Source: Drosophila miranda (taxonomy: Eukaryota > Arthropoda > Insecta > Diptera > Drosophilidae). From it: a DNA stretch of 64,000 bases. Below are positions 9,595 through 18,221 of this stretch, piece after piece (the first letter of the stretch is position 1; each line of letters begins with the position of its first letter). A model generated the notes under the pieces. That model worked only from the letters and a program-made list of their open reading frames with translations. It made no database searches and had not been told where the DNA came from. A program made the position numbers and the translations under genes. Location of the stretch: NCBI RefSeq assembly GCF_003369915.1, contig NW_022881614.1:6593001-6657000 (forward strand). Direction: 5' to 3'.

Positions 9595-10651
9595 AAATAC
9601 TACAAAACAACGTTAAGCATAAAGAATAAAAGTAATATTCCAAACAAATTATCGAAAAGAAAATGTTAAACTTCAATAATCCAACCATACACACATATTT
9701 AATATATTGCCTTCAACAAACAAATAAAATGAAAAAACGCTAATTATTTATTGCAATTGTTCCAATATTCGAATAGTGTTCAAATCCGAAAGCAATCAAA
9801 GGAAAATCCAAAACAGAAATTAATGCATCAAATTTTATACAACCTTAAATCTTTGTACAACAAAAGCGAAAAGCAAAACAAAACAAAAATTAATTTTATT
9901 ATAGTTAAAAACGCATTCAATTCAATTAACAAAAGAAGAGAGCAGAGCAGAACACAAAAACAAGAAAACCCCAACAAATGAATTCATTTCTAAAACCATC
10001 ACAGCGAAATGTTAGTCTAAGTTTTCCAATTATTGTTCCATAAGATAAACCAACAAGAAATAAAGTCGAGACAGGCACATGTTACACAACGACCAAGTAA
10101 GTATCCTCCACGGACCGCCCCAAAACCAACAACAAAAAACAAGTTTCGTAATCAATTATTAAAACAAATTAAAGAAAACAAAAAAAACACCAATTTGCCG
10201 GCTTCGTTACTATTCCCCCCGAAACGAGTATTCGGATACGTTCAACCAAAGACTATAGTCTTTGGTTCAACGTTGTCCTTTCAATGTACGAGTATACTTT
10301 TATTTTTTTCTGTTCATGCGATTCAACGTTTGTTTTGTATTAATTTTAATATTATTTTTAAAATTTAACCCTTGTGCTGAATACAACAGAATATGTTTGC
10401 CGCAACACAACCCTAAAATAAAAACAAATTATAATAAAAAAAGAGAAACGTACATTATTTGTTTTTCTCTCGGGGTGGGCACTTTTGCGCCCAGACAGAG
10501 TTATCCTGTCTTGTCTGGGCTGGAGGAAGCCCAGATATACAGATATAACAAATTAAGAGAATACAATATTTATTTCACATCTTTGAGATTAAGTTAAATA
10601 ACATTATGTGGGTCCACTGCTGCCCAAGTCCAAGGGCTTATCACAGTTCAC
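9595..10651. other. 3' UTR and intergenic region between KH gene 2 and Mes4
   Basis: AT-rich sequence with the probable gene 2 poly(A) signal (9723-9728), a transposon excision footprint at 10240-10271, and the minus-strand AATAAA complement TTTATT at 10569-10574, which probably ends the convergent Mes4 transcript. A hairpin TCTGGGCT...AGCCCAGA lies at 10514-10535. No gene was seen. Confidence 0.6.
10240..10271. other. Excision footprint of a P-superfamily transposon
   Basis: Direct 7-bp repeats GTTCAAC (10240-10246 and 10265-10271) flank an 18-bp palindrome CAAAGACTATAGTCTTTG (10247-10264). The palindrome is exactly the two 11-bp ends of the element at 152-3785 fused through a shared TATA. 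Target duplication plus fused ends is what remains after cut-and-paste excision and microhomology end joining. Confidence 0.88.
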
Positions 10652-11168
10652 TTAAAAGTTAATGGCGCCATCTAGAAACATCAGGCTGTCTACCGACGAA
10701 ATGGCCAGTTCTACGTCTCTCTTTTGAACTGTTTTCTTTTTGGACTGTGCAGTGTAGGTGTAGGACTCCCGGGCCAACGAGGCAATGAACAATTCCACCG
10801 CTTTGGTCACTGCAAAAACCGCTTCATGCGTGGCCACATGCATATCGGAATCCAGCTTCATTATGTTTCGCACGCGTCCCAAAGGCAACTGGGTTAGCTT
10901 TGCCTCAGGCTCGTGATCGGCAGCTGACTTGGTGGCAACTAAAATAAAAGAGTTGATGAAGTGGAAACGCATTTTTTTAAAAGTTGGCTGTTTTACCAGG
11001 CTTTTCTGCGGCAGCGTTTTCTGGAGGCGTCGTATCTTCTGTTGCATTCACATCCACTGTTTCATCTTCTGCTTCGGCCGCATCCAGTGGTTCTGTCTCC
11101 ATTCTTTGTTCAACCTCCAACTCCGGCTCTTCGGAGTATTCAGTCTGAAATATGTCTTCGCTAGCCAT
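10652..11168 (-). CDS. Mes4: Histone-fold protein Mes4 (DNA polymerase epsilon subunit 4 / NF-YC type)
   Basis: Two exons, 11168-10997 and 10938-10652, with a GT-AG intron and matching phase, give 152 residues. The start is ATG 11168 (MASEDIFQTEYSEEPE); the acidic N-terminal 70 residues look disordered. The C-terminal ~85 residues form a histone fold: LTQLPLGRVRNIMKLD (helix 1), a central helix EAVFAVTKAVELFIASLARE, and KKKTVQKRDVELAISSVD, ending FLDGAINF. This matches the CBFD/NF-YC/POLE4 family, whose members dimerise with a second histone-fold subunit. In Drosophila the Mes4 product is assigned to the Pol epsilon/chromatin-accessory group. A DRE lies just upstream, as is usual for replication genes. 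The ORF and splice sites are intact. The symbol rests on recall of the fly gene. Confidence 0.85.
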
Positions 11169-11221
11169 TTTATTGTTTATATTCGTTTGTTGTTTATTTC
11201 CAGTATTAATGCCGTCATAAG

Positions 11222-11229
11222 TATCGATA
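11222..11229. promoter_or_regulatory. DRE (DREF-binding site) upstream of Mes4
   Basis: A perfect palindromic TATCGATA lies 54 bp upstream of the Mes4 ATG on the minus strand. DREF sites drive replication and growth genes in flies, which fits a polymerase-associated product. It could also serve the divergent KH gene 3 at 11717. Confidence 0.75.
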
Positions 11230-11716
11230 GACATCGGCCTGCTGGAGCTAGTTCAAAGCGATTTGAACTACTTGCAATGTTTATACAATCGCTGCAAAAT
11301 TTAGGGCTGTCAGATTTCTAGGAAGTCTTAATAAACTAAACTATAACTATATAAAATTAATCCCAAATAAGAATAAACATCAAATGATCACTCTGTTAAT
11401 CTATAAAAATAAAATCTTAAGAGCTGCTCGTCGCAGAAAACTATCGAGCCCCTGCATTGAAACATGCAATTAGAATCAGAAGTCGCGGGTCTAGAAATTT
11501 CAATCGTCAATAAAACAACAGAAAAATTGCGCCAATTTGCACTAACTCAGATAAGATTTCCGTTGAAGATATATCCCAAAACAATATCCATGTTAATATT
11601 TTCATCACCTCTTGCACCTTCAAACTTGATCGATATATTGGCTTAATAATCTATCATCTCTAGCACTATACACATAATTTTCCAGTGCCACAAAAGTTGA
11701 GACAAATTGTTTAAAT

Positions 11717-13338
11717 ATGGAAGGTTCAGGCGAATTTATAGAGAAATTCATTGAAAAGCCTGTGCATGATCATCAGCCGCGCCTGAATGAGGTGGCTCAA
11801 AAGTTTTTGTCCGACTTAGATGAGGAGCGTCAGCGTTTGTCCGCCGAATTTTCCTTATGTGCTCTGCTAATTGACGAAGGTAAAAATCTTCTTGATTAAA
11901 AATCAATTTCAGCATAGGTGTGCAGCTATTAAAATGTACTTTAACGATAAATTGGAACTTTACAGCTGTGGACCGTGTTTACTGCACAGGTCGCATTCCT
12001 GGCAAAGAATTCTATGCCGATGTGTATAAGCAGAAGCCAATGAAAATCACACAAAAGGTGTTTGTGCCTGTCAAGCAATATCCAAAGGTAAGGGGGAATA
12101 ACCTAACATTCATTCACCAGCTACCACATCCGACTCCCTCTGTTACTTGCAGTTTAATTTCACCGGCAAGATATTGGGCCCCAAGGGCAACTCGTTGCGC
12201 CGCCTGCAGGAGGAGACGCAGTGCAAGATCGCCATTAAGGGGCGCAGCTCTATTCGCGATCGCAACAAGGAGGAGCAGCTGCGAAATTCCGGAGATCCGC
12301 GCCGTTCCCATCTACAGAAGGATCTGTTTCTGGAGGTCAGCACTGTGGCTACCCCGGCCGAGTGCTATGCCCGCATTGCCTACGCCCTGGCCGAGATCCG
12401 TAAGTATCTAATTCCAGACAAAAATGACGAAGTGTCGCACGAACAGCTGCGCGAACTCATGGAAATGGATCCCGAGTCAGCCAAAAGCATCCATTGACCG
12501 AATCTTGAGGCTTACAGTTAAATTGTTGAAACTAATAATGATTGAATCGGTTTCTCAGTTATGTTATTGATCTGATTGCAGATCTGTATTCGATAAGAAG
12601 TTTGGGGCTGGCAGCAGCAGTGCTCCAAAGTATATAAACCTCATCAAGAGAGCCGCGGAAAATCCGCCCGAGTAAGTTAATTGTAAAGTATAATTTTGTA
12701 TAATTTACTGACCAACCAGGATTACCCAACCAACCGGAGCGGCCTTGCATCTGAGCAGAACTTACTCCCCGACCAAAGATTGATCATATCATAGCTAATA
12801 TAAAATGTTGTTGTTTATAGAGCCGAAGAGGCAGAGGAGGCGGTCTACGCATACGAGCATCCACATCGTAAGCCTCCCAAGCGTGGCCCACCCACCGGTT
12901 ATGAGTACAGCAAACGTAAGTGGAGTTGATAACGCCTTTTGTTTAAAGTCGTAGTTCGTAGAGACTAGATCTATTAGATCTCCTCTTTTCCCTCACTCTA
13001 AATTCTAGGGGTCGCACTTTCGACGGGTTTCGTTGGGGTAGTTTGTAGCACAACAAGTGACTGAAACTGAAACTTCTAAAGCAAATAAAAAATAATGACT
13101 AATTTTATAATAACAATCAAACGTTTTATATTTAACGACCTAAGCCATGTTTGAAACACGCATAACATACAAAAAGTAATAATGAACCAATTTTATAGCA
13201 CGTCCATCAATAATACCGACAAATGCAGCGGCTTATAAACGTCCACAGCCATATACAACCGACATGAAACGTATGCGCGAACCGCCCATCAAGTCCTATA
13301 AACCCAATACGTATACCATACTCAAAAAATATAAATAA
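11717..13338 (+). CDS. KH/STAR RNA-binding protein, Kep1/qkr58E family (gene 3), with premature stop
   Basis: Exons 11717-11879, 11966-12087 and 12153 onward encode MEGSGEF..., a QUA1-like helix, the KH core FNFTGKILGPKGNSLRRLQ (GPKG loop, from about residue 96) and a QUA2-like tail up to MDPESAKSIH. TGA then follows at 12495-12497, giving 209 residues. Reading through it, the same frame continues PNLEAY to the old exon end, but the expected AG|GT donor is AG|TT, as if one G was lost. Downstream exons 12582-12671, 12821-12915 and 13199-13338 remain open. Their internal splice phases match and they encode a Lys/Pro/Tyr-rich tail ending TYTILKKYK; AATAAA lies at 13358-13363. Exon 3 could still splice in frame from a weak donor (CCCGA|GTCAGC). 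The gene is either truncated, decaying, or affected by sequence error. Confidence 0.8.
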
Positions 13339-15909
13339 TATCACAAAATTCAACTCAAATAAACCCGAGTTGAACTCAAGTCAAGTTGATTCCACCTCTA
13401 CTCCATAAATGAATGAAAAATTAAGGACAATGTTTATGTTTATAAAACCTAAATCCGAAAAGAAATATCAATGAGAAAAGTCAATTGCTTCTTGGCCTGA
13501 CAAGATGACAAGATTATGATATACGATGAATGATGAATGAATAATTATAAAATTCGAAGAATATTAATTTAATCTTAACTCGTAATTTCAATAAATCTAC
13601 TCGAGCTGTTTGCTTATGTCAGCGGACCGGAGCAGACGCCCTATCAATTATCTATTACAATTACTGTTTCGAATTATGATTTCCTGATTGCCACATATAT
13701 TAATTATTCTTCTCCATAAATGTGTAATAAAATGAAAAACATCATGAACGAATATAAAGAAAGCATTGTCCAATCAGAGCAAATTAAATATAATCTAATC
13801 TAATCGAATCTAATGAATCGGCTGATCCTCCCATAATCAATATACAATATATACTTTATATTTACACGAGTCTGTAGCAGTAGAGTCGATAATTAAAATA
13901 ATCAATATTATAAACTGATTGAATTATCACAGATCAAAATTCCATTTGTGACATCAAAGACATCAAGAGCCTTTAAAATAAGCAAATAAAGAATTATGAA
14001 TTTATAAATCTAAAAAGGAAAAACCGTTTAAATAAACTATTAAAAATGCTGCATAACAACATTTTGACAAGTATTGTATATTTCATATTTTCCCCATATC
14101 CAAAGCAAACAAAAAATACGTTCATATAGTTAATAGAAACTTTGCTTGACTCCGGGTGACTTGATGGGTAAGTATCCGACATTTGATTATATCCATTCTG
14201 TATGTTGTGAACTATACGAGAATATGTATGTTGGAAGCTTGAATAAACAACAGAACGTGAACCAAAATGAATTTTGGGTGTTTTTCTTGTATTGAAAATA
14301 TTATGTCACTATGGAGTGGAAGAAATTAAACACGCTCGAGTTGGATTTTCACAAATATGGGTATATTATTTCCTAAATCTTTAACAATCGATCTTTGATC
14401 TCCTACATTCGATATTGCAGTCGGCTTCCTGTAAAGCTGGCAATCCAAATTTGCTTCATAAAAGCGGCCTCGTCGACCCTGGCTCTGGCCACAGCGACTA
14501 TGCTCACAATTCTCAGGGACAGTATGGGACTCCCCAACGAAATTGTCCTCGAACAGGGCTGGACTCTCACTCTGTGGGATCATCTAGGGGAACGGGAATA
14601 TACTATTTGTATTGCGTCCTTGGCTTTGATCGATAAGAACTCACTTTGTTGTTTCGTTTTGAAGCAGATTTATGTTCCTGACTAGTGTCCTGTGTGTGGT
14701 GTGTCCTGTCCGCTATGCAGTTCGCGACTGAGCAGGAAACTAAAGTTCTTGCCGCCACCAGCACCACCCTGGAGAACCATATGGCAGGCATGCCCTGCGC
14801 ATATTGCGGAATTCCTCCTGCGCCTCCTTCCACGCTGCGCTGCAGCTGCAGGGGCAACAACGCATTGTTGTCTCTGTCTCGCCTACCCTCCCGCAATCCA
14901 TCCTTCCCCACGCGTGAAAAGTGAGCTATGGAATCCTGCCCATACATCCATACATATATAGGGGTGGATTTTGTTTTCGTTTCGTTTGCTTTATCAACAT
15001 TTTGAATGGATTCAGCTGGGTCTATAGCAGCTCTAGTTTATTTCACTTTTATATCCGACAAAATTACATTCAGTTGTATATGTATACATATGGTAATATT
15101 CTTCACATATCAATCATATCCTTCATATATCCTTTGTAACGATTCATTAAGCCACTTGTTATCGCATCGGTAACTGTCCGTTGTTTGTTCCGCTAAGTTC
15201 AAAAAACAATTATACACTAATAATTAGAATTATAATATAATAAGATTCATTAAGCACACGTCTAAAGCCAGCAGCATTCTATATGCAATTCGATCCTATA
15301 CGATTAAATAGCATTCTAAGAGTTCAAATTTCGATACCTAATTGGATTTTCAGCTAAAACTAAAACCTATTTAGTTACAGATACATATACAGATCTACAG
15401 GCGATATAGTAGTCCTGCAAGTTTGGAAGAAGAGGAAGCTAAAGTTTGAAGCATAACTCAGATAATCTGTTGATCAGTAACGTAGCCCTAGGAAGATTTG
15501 CTTCCACAAGATCTACACATACATAAATATAGTAGTATATTCTATAATACAATAACAAAGCAACACCTAACTAACATAATTCGCCAAGAAATCGATTCCT
15601 TCCTTAGATATACCGACAAACATACAGTGTTTCAAGAAAGCGTTTTTACAAGGAATATGTTTGGTAAGTGTTTAAAATACTCGTATCTTAATATTACTGA
15701 TCTCTTTAGGGAAACTATATGATAATAGTAGAAGAAATCACAAGGCAGATTGGGGAAACACACACAATATAATGTGAAAATAATTTCTTGACATACTGTA
15801 TCTTAGTAACAAGCTCGTTTTTTTGGTGCGCATCTCCAAACATTACCCGGGCTGGGAGGTTCAGTGCCGGTGGTAGAATTGCGTTAAATGAACTTGGCCC
15901 GGTTCAGAT
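13339..15909. other. Intergenic region with an unassigned GC-rich block
   Basis: Mostly AT-rich. A GC-richer block at about 14395-14961 has several overlapping open frames on both strands, for example a plus frame 14415-14636 preceded by an acceptor-like TATTGCAG, and a plus frame 14685-14924 with CAYCG and CSC. None resembles a family I know and codon evidence is split between strands. It may be an exon of an unrecognised gene, a UTR, or chance. Nothing else is identified here. Confidence 0.4.
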
Positions 15910-16586
15910 TTAGTAGCGAACTGCCAACTGGAGGGCGGCCAAGAGCAGGAGCATCCAGAGGCCAGAATCCTGCAAAACCGGCGCCGACCCTTCGGCGGAA
16001 GTAGGTTGTACGGTGGCCGAAGCAGGAGCCGGGGTGCTTGGCTCCAGTCCAAGATGGATGGTCACCTCTCGACGCACATCGGGTGGCATCACATGGCAGG
16101 AGTATTTCTGCCCGTCCGTGGCATTGGCCGCCACGGGCACGGTCAATGTAAAGTTTGTGTCTAGGCCGTAGACTGTGCTGAATAGGGTGTTGCCGTTGCT
16201 GATGGGGCTGTCATCCTTGTACCAGAGTATGGCATGGTGTTGGGCTGGCAGAAGAGAAGATTCAATTAGAGTCGTGTACGGTCTATGCATTGATTAGCCA
16301 CACTCACCCTTGTAGTTCTTGACGGGGCACTCCACTTTCACACTGCTGTCATTGGGCCCCACATAGACGTCCACTTTCGGCTGGTCGAAGTACGGAAGCG
16401 GCAGCTTGGGACCTGCTGTGGACTTGGCCAGGTTTCCAGGCGACCGCTGCGGCTCCTCTTCATCGTACTCACTGTAGTCTGTACTCGCCTCGCCGCCACC
16501 GCCTGCACCTCCTCCGTTTCCAACTCCAGCTGCGGTTGTGGCGGATGATGGTTTGCCTGGGTGTGCCTCGGGCAAGGTCAGCACAC
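15910..16586 (-). CDS. Ig-domain cell-surface protein, 3' exons only (probably GPI-anchored)
   Basis: Two exons are visible: 16586-16308 and 16244-15910 (stop), with a GT-AG intron and matching phase. The first encodes a Gly/Ser/acid-rich linker (SEYDEEEPQRSP) followed by the start of an Ig domain (VYVGPNDSSVKVECPVKNYK). The second completes it: HHAILWYKDDSPI with the core Trp, then DGQKYSCHVMP with the Y-x-C motif that pairs with the earlier Cys. After a Pro/Thr/Ala stalk, the C-terminus ends DSGLWMLLLLAALQLAVRY, a small residue plus a hydrophobic tail with almost no cytoplasmic residues, which suggests GPI attachment. It is probably an adhesion or recognition protein. Upstream exons and the signal peptide are not visible. 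Retroelements begin only 0.75 kb upstream, so the 5' part is in a distant exon or lost. Confidence 0.78.
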
Positions 16587-17336
16587 CTGGAATAGATTTT
16601 AATTATTTTCGGGGCACATTATGCATTGAAAAACCACTCCAAGAAAGCTCTTCAACAGATTTCCGTGTCTGGCGATAGTTGAGTTCGAGCCTATGCCTCT
16701 GTCTATGCCCTAAGGCCCTGGCAACATAAAACCATTAACGGAACCGGGCCAATCCCCTTTCTGTTTTCCCGAGGAGCGTGTCAACGCCCATTCTGGATGA
16801 CCGAAACCAGCTGAACCCGACTCAAGTGAACTGAGGCAATGGAATGGGACGGGATGTGCGAGTATGCCACACATACGTGCCACAATTCCCATTGCTTTGA
16901 AGTCAGGACGTCAAAAGTATCATCACGGAATGGAATTCATTTCGGGACTTGAGCAGGAATACGTATACGCTCCTTCCTCCCTCCTTCCGCACAAACACAT
17001 GGATTTACATACGCCACGTTTTTTTCGGTTGGTATGTGTACATATGTACGTATATGTACTGTATATGTATAGATTTGGATCAAGGATGTACATCGCTTTG
17101 CGTTGCGTCATTCGACAGTTTAGCGCATTGCTTAATGCCAGCTAAAAGTGCCAATTTTACTTTGTATTTTATAGAGATACATGCATACATACATTATTTA
17201 GAGGTTTGATTTTTTTAGGCAGGTGGACGTGTGTGTGTGCCAAAGTTATTAGTTTTCTTTGCTCTCTCGTTAGGAAACGAAACATGACAGGACAAGACAC
17301 CTTGCTTATCCTTGCACAAAAATGTAAAATTGTATA
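16587..17336. other. Intron or upstream flank of the Ig gene
   Basis: No coding exon is recognised. The sequence holds ATGTATATG-rich simple sequence at about 17035-17075 and 17170-17195, and it ends at the BEL/Pao LTR. Confidence 0.5.
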
Positions 17337-17751
17337 TGTCGGTGGCATTTTGGTGTTGTCGTTTCCAATGCCCCCACTGCAAAGATCACTTGCTACCGCA
17401 TATGCGCATGCAGCGGAATTCTTTCGTCTCCTTATGTCGCAATCTCTCGGACTCGGCTTAACAGCGTCCCCGAGCAGCTCTAACGCTCTCGGGCTATCAT
17501 ACGCTCTCGCTCGCGTCTAAGCTTGCTGCGTAGCATTTTGGCCCGTCAGCCCTTGCATGGGCAGTCTTGAGCTAATCGTCGCAGCTATTAGACTAACATC
17601 CTCGCATCAATCGTTCGCCCCAATCATCCCCATATGTACATACGCGATAAGTTGGTTTACATATGCAAATAAATTGTGAATTATAAACAGCCTCTTGACT
17701 TTCATTAACTTCAAATTGCAACAGTTGTTAAAAACGCTTAATAGCTTAACA
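17337..17751 (+). repeat. 5' LTR of a BEL/Pao retrotransposon
   Basis: Assigned because it directly precedes a BEL-type primer binding site and runs from TGTCGGTGGC to ...CTTAACA (TG...CA ends). The right edge is firm; the left edge is a best guess because no second LTR occurs in the window for comparison and no target duplication was found. Confidence 0.6.
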
Positions 17752-17753
17752 TT

Positions 17754-17771
17754 TGGTGACCCCGACGTGAT
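17754..17771 (+). promoter_or_regulatory. BEL/Pao primer binding site
   Basis: TGGTGACCCCGACGTGAT, two bases after the LTR end, is the tRNA-complementary PBS typical of BEL/Pao elements. Reverse transcription of the element on the plus strand would start here. Confidence 0.85.
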
Positions 17772-18100
17772 TGTGCAATAAATAATCCATCAGTGCAATC
17801 ACAAACTAATATAGCATTCAAAGATCTTAACTAATTGCCATCTCAACCAGTGTCATCGACCACATAAGTTATCCATACATACATATGTATATACACCGGC
17901 CTCCCCTGCATATTCGGTAGTGCACGGAGCTGTTGGCTTGCGCTTCTCTATTCGGTCATCTTCCCGCAAGAAACGTTTCTTACACCGGTCGCCTTTGTAT
18001 ATACAGTTCGTACATAGCTGTTCGCTTGCTGGGCTCGGTTCTTGTCGTCTATTGCTCGTGTTACTCTTTGCGATCATCTTCCCGCAAGAAACGTTTCTTA
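17772..18100 (+). repeat. BEL leader with internal repeats, split by the CR1 insertion
   Basis: The non-coding leader carries the segment TCTTCCCGCAAGAAACGTTT twice (about 17958 and 18070). A related ~110-bp block (TAGCTGTTCGCTTGCTGGGC...) recurs after the LINE at 22682. The leader resumes at about 22653. Confidence 0.7.
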
Positions 18101-18221
18101 TTTATTTATTTATTTATTAAATTAACAAATTATCTGTTAATAATGGTGCTTAGTTACTAAAGGCGGAAAAAGATAAGTTAAAAGTTAGCTAAATTTAAAT
18201 GATTATAAATATTGCATGCAA

